The position numbers and the translations under genes were made by a program. From assembly GCA_050260015.1 (NCBI GenBank), contig JBLNBN010000031.1, forward strand, positions 1 to 8,141: a stretch of 8,141 nucleotides of DNA. The letters are read 5' to 3'. Position 1 is the stretch's first letter. Each line of letters begins with the position of its first letter. This stretch comes from JBLNBN01 sp050260015 (lineage in GTDB: Bacteria > Bacteroidota > Ignavibacteria > Kapaibacteriales > UBA2268). Under the pieces are notes generated by a model. It saw only the letters and a list, made by a program, of their open reading frames with translations, was not told the origin of the DNA and did no database searches. Shown in pieces: positions 1 through 6,205 of this stretch.

Positions 1-12
1 CTCACGTCGTTG

Positions 13-85
<73 letters not shown>

Positions 86-94
86 TTAGGAGCG

Positions 95-122
95 CTAATA
101 TTTGTTTTTAGCGTCGTGTCAA
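95..122 (-). promoter_or_regulatory. Promoter of tRNA-Gly
   Basis: On the minus strand a perfect -35 box TTGACA (117-122) is followed by a 16-nt spacer and a -10-like TATTAG (95-100). The mature tRNA begins 9 bases after the -10 box, as expected for a very short leader. The spacer also holds a 6-bp inverted repeat, CGCTAA (93-98) and TTAGCG (108-113), which overlaps the -10 box. The repeat could be an operator or chance. The sigma-70 type match is seen in the sequence. That it works as a promoter is inferred. Confidence 0.7.
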
Positions 123-255
123 ATAACGTGATACAAAATTAAGACAATTTCTGATTCCGTGCAAGCTTTTTTTCATGCTTTTTGGAATATTTTTTTCTGA
201 AATCAAAGAGCCCGTCTCAATTCTCCTAAAGTAACGGCAAACGTCGTGCCAACTT
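123..255. other. AT-rich gap between trxB and the tRNA promoter
   Basis: No gene is supported here. The stretch holds several T runs, for example around 168-174 and 190-196, and a weak imperfect stem around GCAAGC and CATGC at 161-178. It has no clear intrinsic terminator for trxB in the minus direction, so trxB transcripts may run on into the tRNA. The frames open across this region have no coding character. Confidence 0.4.
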
Positions 256-1212
256 TTATTGAAGCGTGGCGTTAGTTTGCAGCCATCTTTCCGCGTCGAT
301 AGCGGCCATGCAACCGGTACCGGCCGCCGTGATCGCTTGACGATAAGTATGGTCCTGGACGTCGCCGCACGCGAAGACTCCCGGTATGTTTGTATAGGTG
401 GATTTGGGTTGTGTGATCAAATAACCCTCTTCGTCCATATCCAGGCAGCCCTTGAAGACGTCGGTGTTCGGCTTGTGCCCTATCGCTATAAATACGCCGT
501 CGGCCGGAACGAGATTAATATCGCCCGTCAGAACGTTCTTTACTTTTATGCCTGAAAGAGATTTTATTTTATTAACTTCCTCGCCGACGAACTCCTCGAT
601 AACGCTGTCGACCATAAAATCAATCTTAGGATTGTTCATTGCGCGGTCAAGCATTATCTTGGACGCCCTGAATCGCTGCCTGCGGTGCAAAATAGTGACG
701 GAAGTGGCAAATCGCGTCAAATAGTTCGCTTCCTCCATCGCGGTATCGCCTCCGCCGACGACAAAAACCTTTTTCCCGCGGTAGAAAAATCCGTCGCAGG
801 TAGCGCACGCCGAGATGCCGTGCCCCCAATACATCTGCTCGCTGGGTAGGTTAAGCATGCGCGCGGTTGCGCCTGTCGCAATTATAACCGACTCGGCGGT
901 GATTTCTTTTCCTTCCGAAGTCCATAGCGCGAAGGGGCGAGAGTTTAAATCAACCTTCGAAATAGTTTCGAAAAACGTTTTCGCTCCAAATTTTTGAGCT
1001 TGCCGGCGGAACGTATTCACCATTTCCGGGCCGTCCAGCCCGTGCTCGAACCCGGGAAAGTTCTCGACGTCCGTAGTAATTGTTAGCTGGCCGCCTGGTT
1101 GCATGCCTTCGAATACGGCTACGTTCAGGTTGGCGCGTCCAGTATATATACCCGCGGTAAGCCCGGCTGGGCCCGAACCGATTATAGCTACGTCATAATG
1201 ATCTGAATTCAT
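256..1212 (-). CDS. trxB: Thioredoxin-disulfide reductase
   Basis: This is a cytoplasmic flavoenzyme that uses NADPH to reduce oxidised thioredoxin. The protein is 318 aa, the usual size for the low-molecular-weight bacterial type. The N-terminal FAD-binding motif GSGPAG is at about residues 12-17. The redox-active CATC disulfide (136-139) lies in ACATCDG. The NADPH domain has GGGDTAMEE (153-161) and HRR..FR (176-181), whose arginines favour NADPH. The C-terminal FAD motif is GDVQD with YRQAITAAGTG (283-300). All key residues are present. ATG at 1210-1212 is preferred because AGAGGAA (1217-1223) sits 6 bases before it. The in-frame TTG one codon upstream would be only 3 bases away. It diverges from the M1 peptidase gene. 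No thioredoxin gene is in the window. Confidence 0.97.
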   Translation of the reverse strand: MNSDHYDVAIIGSGPAGLTAGIYTGRANLNVAVFEGMQPGGQLTITTDVENFPGFEHGLDGPEMVNTFRRQAQKFGAKTFFETISKVDLNSRPFALWTSEGKEITAESVIIATGATARMLNLPSEQMYWGHGISACATCDGFFYRGKKVFVVGGGDTAMEEANYLTRFATSVTILHRRQRFRASKIMLDRAMNNPKIDFMVDSVIEEFVGEEVNKIKSLSGIKVKNVLTGDINLVPADGVFIAIGHKPNTDVFKGCLDMDEEGYLITQPKSTYTNIPGVFACGDVQDHTYRQAITAAGTGCMAAIDAERWLQTNATLQ

Positions 1213-1216
1213 CAAT

Positions 1217-1223
1217 TTCCTCT
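1217..1223 (-). promoter_or_regulatory. Ribosome binding site of trxB
   Basis: AGAGGAA on the minus strand, with GAGG 6 bases before ATG (1210-1212). It decides between that ATG and the adjacent in-frame TTG. It is one of the few clear Shine-Dalgarno matches in the window. Confidence 0.6.
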
Positions 1224-1260
1224 GTCAATTCCTGTCTGTGTTAATTTGCAAGTGGATTTA

Positions 1261-1266
1261 ATTATA
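1261..1266 (-). promoter_or_regulatory. Candidate -10 box for trxB
   Basis: A perfect TATAAT on the minus strand about 50 bases upstream of the trxB ATG. The hexamer 17 bases further upstream (TAAAAT) does not resemble TTGACA, so the promoter is weak or needs an activator, or the match is chance in AT-rich DNA. Confidence 0.4.
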
Positions 1267-1334
1267 ATATCGCATAAAGACGCATTTTATTATTTATCAG
1301 ATTATTCCCATGAATTTGAAACGGCGTAAAAAGC

Positions 1335-1349
1335 GGCTAAAATTTAGCC
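1335..1349. repeat. Short dyad in the trxB / M1 peptidase intergenic region
   Basis: GGCTAAA (1335-1341) and TTTAGCC (1343-1349) form a perfect 7-bp inverted repeat around a single central base. It lies about 25 bases upstream of the candidate -35 box of the M1 gene. The one-base centre is poor for an RNA hairpin but typical of a dimeric repressor or activator site. No regulator gene is in the window. Confidence 0.35.
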
Positions 1350-1373
1350 CGATAGCTTTTTTAGACAACGCTA

Positions 1374-1402
1374 TTGACTTAAGATAAAAATTCTTATTTT
1401 AG
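1374..1402 (+). promoter_or_regulatory. Candidate promoter of the M1 peptidase gene
   Basis: TTGACT (1374-1379) followed by 17 bases and TTTTAG (1397-1402). TATTTT at 1395-1400 with a 15-base spacer is an alternative -10. The start codon is about 37 bases beyond the -10. The octamer TTAGCGCT at 1399-1406 is identical to the one at the -10 box of the tRNA promoter (91-98, minus strand), which supports this as a real promoter position. A 5-bp inverted repeat, ATAGC (1352-1356) and GCTAT (1370-1374), abuts the -35 box. Confidence 0.5.
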
Positions 1403-1439
1403 CGCTGAATTTTACTCAACTTTAACTTGCGACAATCAA

Positions 1440-3578
1440 ATGAAAAACTTATTCGTTATTTTGATATTTGCGGCGTTGGCGTCGACATTTGCCACAGAGT
1501 TAATCCCCACGCCGGGCCTGCGCGAGGACGAGAGCTTCCATCGCGAGGAATTTTCAAAATTATTAAGCAAAAAGATCCGGCAGGGCGACGCAATGCTTGG
1601 CTCGACGGAGAGATCCTATTTAAACGTCCTTACTTACGATCTTTACTTAGACTGGCGCGCCCCGCTCGCCTCCAATGACGACCCAAGCAAACCCGAAGTC
1701 AGGAGTTGGTTCGGTAGAAATTCAATAAAGTTCAAAGTAACCGAAACCCGCGTTAACGCGGTTGAATTCGATTGCGACTCCACGACTCTAAAGGTAAATT
1801 CCGTAGTCGCCGCCGACGGACCTTTGACGTTTCGCCAAACTTCCGACGCGCTAATCGTAACCGTAGACGAAACGAATACGGACCTAAAGGACAGGGAATT
1901 TTCGATCGACGTCAACTATGAATATATCGGTAAAGACAACGGCGGATTTTTCCTCTACCCCAAAGGTCAATTCGTAGGCTTTGGGCCGGGCCCGGCACGC
2001 GATTCGGTCATAGTCGAGGAAAGACTTGCCTACACGATGGGCGAGCCGCAGGACGCCCGCTCGTGGATGCCCTGCAACGACAGGCCCTCCGACAAAGCGA
2101 ACGCTCGTATTACGGTGGCCGTTCCAGAAGGTTTTACCGTCGCCTCCAACGGTAAATTAATGAATATTAAAACCCTCGAAAACAACGCGAAAGAATACCA
2201 TTGGAGCGATACTACCCAGATAACCACATATTTAATGTCCGCTACCGCTTCTATATACAAGGAATTTTCTGACTGGTACCACCCCGCCAGCCGTCCAGGC
2301 GATTCAATCGAGATTAAGTACTACGTCTGGGCGAACGACGACACTACGACCGCTACTAACGGGCAGCATTACAACGCTTCTTATTCTTTCCGCCAGGTCC
2401 CTAAGATGATGGACGTATACTCCAAAAAGTACGTCGAGTACCCGTTCGTGAAATACGGCATGGCGGCGGTTTTACCATTCGGTTTCGGCGGCATGGAACA
2501 CCAGACGATGACGACTATCACGCGCACCTGGCTTCGCGGTTGGTACGAAACCGGTATAGCCCATGAATTAGCGCATCAATGGCTGGGCGACATGGTCACC
2601 TGCGCCACCTGGAACGACGTATGGATAAACGAGGGCGGCGCGACGTTTAGCGAGGCCGTATGGCTCGACAGCCAATACGGCGACGAATATTATTTCGGCT
2701 CGCTGAACAGGAATGCCAGTATGTATTTAGAAACTCCCAGCGAGCATTATACTGCGATCTATCATGCAGCAGATATACCGAACGCCGCTTTTTCCTCGGA
2801 TAGATATAAGCTGGTTTACTTTAAATCCGGCTTTTTCTACCATATGCTGAAGAATTTGCTCGGCGAGGAAACTTTTTATAAAGGGCTACGCAACTTACTG
2901 ACTAATCATGCATTTTCGAGCATAACTACGGAAGACTTTAAGAAAGAATTTGAAAATGCGGCCGAGAATCCGCCGGTCAGCGTGGAAGACTTCATCCAGG
3001 AATGGATCTACTCCCCCGGGCATCCTATATACAAGATTAAGTTGCTGAACAATAAAGTTCAGGAAAATTCTTACCAAGTAAACGTCACTTTGAATCAAAT
3101 TCAATCGGCGCAGGATATGCTGAACGTTTTCAAGAACCCGGTAGATCTAATGTTCTTTAAGGAAGGCGTCGTAGCCGAGTACCAAAGAGTAATAAATAAC
3201 GAGCGTTCTCAGACGTTTACTTTTGACTTTAACTTCGCCCCGGATTCAGTATTAATTAACGATGGATTATTAATTTGCGAAGTAAAGGAAAAGACAGTTT
3301 CCGTTGGTATGGATAAATCGATCGCCTCGGCGGCGTTGTCTCCTAACCCCGTCCGCACAGGCGAAAGCTTTACGATAGAGTTCATGGCGGAACCGGGCGA
3401 GGCGCGCTTCGAAATTATCGACGCCTCCGGCCGGCTCGTTAAAAGCTACGCGCAAAACTATAGCGCGCCGGGCGCTTATACGTTCGAGGCCGCTACCGGC
3501 GAACTTGCCCCGGGAGCGTACTTCGTTAAAATTCTCAGCGGCGGTTCGCTTAGCTTCGCTAAGCTTATCGTCATTTAA
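1440..3578 (+). CDS. Secreted M1 family zinc aminopeptidase with T9SS sorting domain
   Basis: Predicted to remove N-terminal amino acids from peptides outside the cell or at its surface. The 712-aa protein starts with a Sec signal peptide (MKNLFVILIF, hydrophobic to about residue 15, cleavage near A18). A beta-rich N-terminal domain runs to about 330. The substrate-anchoring motif GGMEH is at 350-354, a variant of GxMEN with His in the last position. The zinc site is HELAH (375-379) with the third ligand E398 in NEGG, giving HExxH-x18-E. Y460 in VYFKSG is the likely catalytic tyrosine. Residues 630-712 form a beta-sandwich tail (SPNPV at 634-638, GRLVKS, PGAYFVKI, ending KLIVI) typical of type A T9SS C-terminal sorting domains. 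Expected export is by Sec and then the Por machinery, with the tail cleaved. ATG 1440 is the first start that includes the signal peptide. No clear Shine-Dalgarno is seen. Confidence 0.93.
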   Translation: MKNLFVILIFAALASTFATELIPTPGLREDESFHREEFSKLLSKKIRQGDAMLGSTERSYLNVLTYDLYLDWRAPLASNDDPSKPEVRSWFGRNSIKFKVTETRVNAVEFDCDSTTLKVNSVVAADGPLTFRQTSDALIVTVDETNTDLKDREFSIDVNYEYIGKDNGGFFLYPKGQFVGFGPGPARDSVIVEERLAYTMGEPQDARSWMPCNDRPSDKANARITVAVPEGFTVASNGKLMNIKTLENNAKEYHWSDTTQITTYLMSATASIYKEFSDWYHPASRPGDSIEIKYYVWANDDTTTATNGQHYNASYSFRQVPKMMDVYSKKYVEYPFVKYGMAAVLPFGFGGMEHQTMTTITRTWLRGWYETGIAHELAHQWLGDMVTCATWNDVWINEGGATFSEAVWLDSQYGDEYYFGSLNRNASMYLETPSEHYTAIYHAADIPNAAFSSDRYKLVYFKSGFFYHMLKNLLGEETFYKGLRNLLTNHAFSSITTEDFKKEFENAAENPPVSVEDFIQEWIYSPGHPIYKIKLLNNKVQENSYQVNVTLNQIQSAQDMLNVFKNPVDLMFFKEGVVAEYQRVINNERSQTFTFDFNFAPDSVLINDGLLICEVKEKTVSVGMDKSIASAALSPNPVRTGESFTIEFMAEPGEARFEIIDASGRLVKSYAQNYSAPGAYTFEAATGELAPGAYFVKILSGGSLSFAKLIVI

Positions 3579-3635
3579 TCGGCGCTACTTTTGCTTCAGC
3601 GTTGAAGAAAGCTTTAAACTCAAGTTCGAATTACT

Positions 3636-4562
3636 ATGAAAATATATATACTGCTTACTATAGCCGCTCTATCGGCGGCGCTGACGGGCTGCGAGGTTAT
3701 GTTAGGGGACACCGAGGGCGGGGGCGTACTGCCGATGCCCCGGTCGGAATTGTCCCGCGACGCTTTGCGCTTTATGCCGGTGCTCGATACGATTTACGTC
3801 TTAGGCGACACATATATTGAAATATCCCTGAAAGAGCAGCGCGCGCGGCTCTATAAGCGCGACGGCTTCTACAAGGAATACAAGATATCCACAGGCAACG
3901 CGGGCGTAAAGGAAGGGATTGCGACACGCACAGGTATATTTACCGTGCAATCGAAGTCCACGCTGGCTATTTCCAAGCTCTTCGACGACGCAAAGATGTT
4001 CCATTGGGTTGGTTTTGACGGCAATATCGGGTTCCACGGCCTGGAGGGGCGCGGTTATTATTGGTCCTTAGGCGTGCGCCCCAGCTCGCACGGCTGCGTG
4101 CGTATAGGCCGCGAGGACGCGAAAGATCTTTATTCGAGGGTAAAGATCGGCGCCCCCGTCATGGTTTATTCGGAAAAGCCCGCCCGCGTATTCAAGTTTG
4201 CAAAGAGAAGCGAAATCGATATGTCGCGCGCTGAATTCATAGAAAGCCGCAACAAATTGAACGAACAGCTGTTGAACTTAAGGTTGGACGGCCTTTACAA
4301 GGGATATTACTATAAAGTAGCAAAAAAAGTCTTAGTAATGGACGGCGCGACGAAGCTTAAGCCGGGCGGCTTCGCCGTTGGAAGCGCCGGGAGAATCGCG
4401 CCGGCGCAGGACATCCCGCTGCCGGAAATAGAACGCTCCCCCTCGGCCGGGGACGCGCTTTTCCTAACGCGTCGTTACCGTAGGGGCGACGATTCGCTAA
4501 GGCTTAAGGAAATCGTCGAGGCCGGCAAGCATCTTGGCAAGTCTGCTAAGAAGAAGAACTGA
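3636..4562 (+). CDS. Lipoprotein L,D-transpeptidase (YkuD domain)
   Basis: Predicted envelope enzyme that cross-links peptidoglycan stem peptides (3-3 links) or attaches proteins to them. The 308-aa protein has a lipoprotein signal peptide with lipobox LTGC (16-19), so C19 should be lipidated. The YkuD domain spans about 55-180. It has STGNAG (85-90), TRTGIF (97-102), FHG (133-135) and the catalytic signature SSHGCVRI (150-157) with nucleophile C154 and H152, ending in GAPVMVYS. The C-terminal about 125 residues are a tyrosine- and lysine-rich extension with no recognised domain and a basic end (KSAKKKN). The gene follows the M1 gene by 57 bases on the same strand with no strong terminator between, so co-transcription is possible. 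No clear Shine-Dalgarno precedes ATG 3636. Active-site residues are intact. The physiological substrate is not evident. Confidence 0.9.
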   Translation: MKIYILLTIAALSAALTGCEVMLGDTEGGGVLPMPRSELSRDALRFMPVLDTIYVLGDTYIEISLKEQRARLYKRDGFYKEYKISTGNAGVKEGIATRTGIFTVQSKSTLAISKLFDDAKMFHWVGFDGNIGFHGLEGRGYYWSLGVRPSSHGCVRIGREDAKDLYSRVKIGAPVMVYSEKPARVFKFAKRSEIDMSRAEFIESRNKLNEQLLNLRLDGLYKGYYYKVAKKVLVMDGATKLKPGGFAVGSAGRIAPAQDIPLPEIERSPSAGDALFLTRRYRRGDDSLRLKEIVEAGKHLGKSAKKKN

Positions 4563-4641
4563 AGGAAGAGTTAATAATATTTTTTTTCTTCCCTAAAAAT
4601 TAAAAGCCGTTTTTGTTACGTCTTAGCAAATAAAAAACGAC

Positions 4642-4647
4642 AAGGGA
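4642..4647 (+). promoter_or_regulatory. Ribosome binding site of the nuoE-like gene
   Basis: AAGGGA lies 5 bases before ATG 4653. It supports this start, which also matches the expected N terminus of the family. Confidence 0.5.
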
Positions 4648-4652
4648 ATAAA

Positions 4653-5150
4653 ATGGAACAAATATCTTTCAACGCCGAGGAACTAAAAGAGCTGGAAGCC
4701 ATTAAATCGCGCTACCCAAACCAACAGGCCGCGCTAATGCCAGCGCTTTGGATGGCGCAGAAAAAATTCGGATGGCTCAGCGACGAGGTCCAGCAGTATG
4801 TAGCCGATCTCTTCAACCTGCCCGTCAACCACGTTAAAGGCGTCGCGACTTTCTATACGATGTACCTCAAGAAGCCGGCCGGCAAGTATCATGTGCAGGT
4901 CTGCACGAACGTATCGTGCATGATCCGCGGCGGCGAGCGCTTGCTGGAAAAGGCTTCGGAAAAGCTAAATATTTCGCATGGCGAAACGACTCCCGACGGC
5001 AAGTTCTCGCTCGAGGAAGTCGAATGCATGGGCGCGTGCGGCGGGGCGCCGATGATCGCGGTCGGGGAAGATTACTATGAAAATTACTCTGTCGAGCGAT
5101 TGGAAGCGTTGCTGGAGGAGCTTAGAAATAAAGAAGATAGGGCATCATAA
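4653..5150 (+). CDS. nuoE: NuoE-like [2Fe-2S] subunit of NADH:quinone oxidoreductase (24 kDa family)
   Basis: A thioredoxin-like ferredoxin subunit. In complex I it carries cluster N1a beside the flavin subunit NuoF on the cytoplasmic peripheral arm. The same family also serves NAD-dependent hydrogenases and formate dehydrogenases. At 165 aa it is the usual length. The N-terminal helical part (about 10-75) contains RYPNQQAALMPALW and GVATFYTMY. The four cluster ligands are C84 and C89 in CTNVSC (C-x4-C) and C125 and C129 in ECMGAC (C-x3-C), all present. The conserved linker RGGERLL and the GAPM after the last cysteine fit NuoE. Oddly, no nuoF or nuoG follows: the next gene is a rhomboid-like membrane protein 92 bases on. 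It may serve a complex I encoded elsewhere. The family is certain, the exact complex is not. Confidence 0.93.
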   Translation: MEQISFNAEELKELEAIKSRYPNQQAALMPALWMAQKKFGWLSDEVQQYVADLFNLPVNHVKGVATFYTMYLKKPAGKYHVQVCTNVSCMIRGGERLLEKASEKLNISHGETTPDGKFSLEEVECMGACGGAPMIAVGEDYYENYSVERLEALLEELRNKEDRAS

Positions 5151-5170
5151 TTTAAAGGATTGTAACTTCT

Positions 5171-5199
5171 TTGCCGTTTTGGGGTTTTTTAACTATAGA
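5171..5199 (+). promoter_or_regulatory. Candidate promoter for the rhomboid-like gene
   Basis: TTGCCG (5171-5176), a 17-base spacer and TATAGA (5194-5199) form a moderate sigma-70 type match downstream of the nuoE stop. Transcription from here would start near 5206, leaving a leader of roughly 37 bases before GTG 5243. If real, it argues against the longer reading frame starting at TTG 5171 and gives the gene its own expression apart from nuoE. Confidence 0.35.
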
Positions 5200-5242
5200 C
5201 GGTGTGCAAAATTCAAATAATTATTTTCAAGAAGTACCCAGC

Positions 5243-6115
5243 GTGAAAAATTTATTCAAAATAGACGGCTTTTCTAAGTTTTTTCTGCTTGCCGCTTCGG
5301 CATTATATATACTTGATCGGGCGTTTAGCGGAGCTCTGCATAATAGTTTTTATCTGGCGTCGGATCGAGTGGTGAACTTTGGCGAGATTTGGCGACTGGT
5401 TTCCTACCCGTTCGCCGCAGGCAGTCCCGAGGGCGTTTTCATTTTTGCGATTGCGTTCCTCTTCTTTTCGCCCCAGCTGGAGGAGAATCTAAACCGGGCT
5501 CTCTACCCAATCATGCTTTTCCTGCTCGCTATAATGCAAGGCGTAATCCATACCCTCCTATTCTGGAAATCGCCTACCGCTCTTGTCGGAATGGAAGGCA
5601 TCTCGATATTCGTCGTAGGGCTAAGCCTTTTGCTGAATTATAAAGGAAGAATCGGCCTGGCGGGTTACCCGCGGGTCTCGCTCGTCGCGCTATCGGCCCT
5701 GGCTCTCGGCGTATGGACTACGCTGAAAATAACGAGCTTTTCGCCGGGCGACTCTCACGCCGCTCTCTCCGCCTCCTTCTCCGTTATATTCGGCGTTTGC
5801 GCTTCCTCTTTTACTTTCCTCCAGCTTAGATTTTTCCGCAAGCTGATACGCCGTCGCGCCGAACGCGCGCTCAGCGCGATAGTTGCTCCCAAGCCGCAGG
5901 AACTGCCCGCTACGCTCGTTTCCCAGGGCAAGATCAGCCGCTACAGGCAAACTATCGTCGACGACGCGGAAGAGGAGTACTTTACGCTGACCGACGACGA
6001 TTCCGAGAACGAAGACAAGCTAAATGAAATACTTGATAAGATCGGCGAAAGCGGCGAAGCCTCGCTCACGCCGCATGAGATAAAATTCCTTAAGGAATAT
6101 TCAAATAAGTCATAA
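5243..6115 (+). CDS. Rhomboid-fold membrane protein, probable pseudoprotease
   Basis: A 290-aa protein with six predicted membrane helices (about 12-28, 63-78, 86-107, 115-133, 144-163, 172-194) in the rhomboid layout. Loop 1 keeps the conserved WR (50-51) in EIWRLVSYPF, and helix 2 ends in FFSPQLEE. The catalytic parts are altered. The helix-4 motif GxSG reads GMEG (116-119), with E118 in place of the serine nucleophile. The helix-2 His and Asn of HxxxN align with G64 and F68. The helix-6 histidine may survive as H172. After a basic stop-transfer stretch comes an acidic cytoplasmic region (240-259), then a helical tail (260-289, EILDKIGESG then LTPHEIKFLKEYS) like the DUF6576-type tail on Bacteroidota rhomboids. 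It is therefore probably a non-proteolytic rhomboid that binds membrane clients. GTG 5243 is preferred, since it puts helix 1 near the N terminus. TTG 5171 would add 24 residues. Confidence 0.72.
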   Translation: MKNLFKIDGFSKFFLLAASALYILDRAFSGALHNSFYLASDRVVNFGEIWRLVSYPFAAGSPEGVFIFAIAFLFFSPQLEENLNRALYPIMLFLLAIMQGVIHTLLFWKSPTALVGMEGISIFVVGLSLLLNYKGRIGLAGYPRVSLVALSALALGVWTTLKITSFSPGDSHAALSASFSVIFGVCASSFTFLQLRFFRKLIRRRAERALSAIVAPKPQELPATLVSQGKISRYRQTIVDDAEEEYFTLTDDDSENEDKLNEILDKIGESGEASLTPHEIKFLKEYSNKS

Positions 6116-6151
6116 GTTTTTGTTGTTTTGTAATTCACGGTTCAAAACAAA

Positions 6152-6183
6152 AAAAAGGATTTGTCGCCTGGCAAATCCTTTTT
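6152..6183. terminator. Bidirectional intrinsic terminator
   Basis: A stem AAAAAGGATTTGTC / GGCAAATCCTTTTT (one T-G wobble) closes on the tetraloop GCCT. On the plus strand it runs into TTTTTATATATTT. On the minus strand the A run at 6147-6156 reads as a T tract. It lies between the convergent rhomboid-like gene (ending at 6115) and the exported protein gene (ending at 6206), so it can stop transcription from both sides. Confidence 0.88.
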
Positions 6184-6205
6184 ATATATTTATAAGGCTT
6201 AATTT

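Noticed and set aside
161..178. Imperfect GCAAGC / CATGC stem with T runs downstream of trxB, possible terminator
   Set aside because: The stem has a mismatch and is short, and the T runs are on the plus strand while trxB and the tRNA are on the minus strand.
3602..3820. Small open frame overlapping the start of the L,D-transpeptidase gene
   Set aside because: It overlaps the lipoprotein signal and transpeptidase N terminus in another frame, is Arg/Gly rich and has no recognisable features.
4564..4592. GGAAGA and TCTTCC inverted repeat after the L,D-transpeptidase gene, possible terminator
   Set aside because: The loop is 17 bases, the stem only 6 bp, and the T run lies inside the loop, not after the stem. 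It is not a credible terminator.
6119..6152. TTGTTTTG and CAAAACAA repeat just before the bidirectional terminator
   Set aside because: The stem is A-T rich, and A residues, not T residues, follow it on the plus strand. It is probably chance low-complexity sequence, or at most folds into the neighbouring terminator region.
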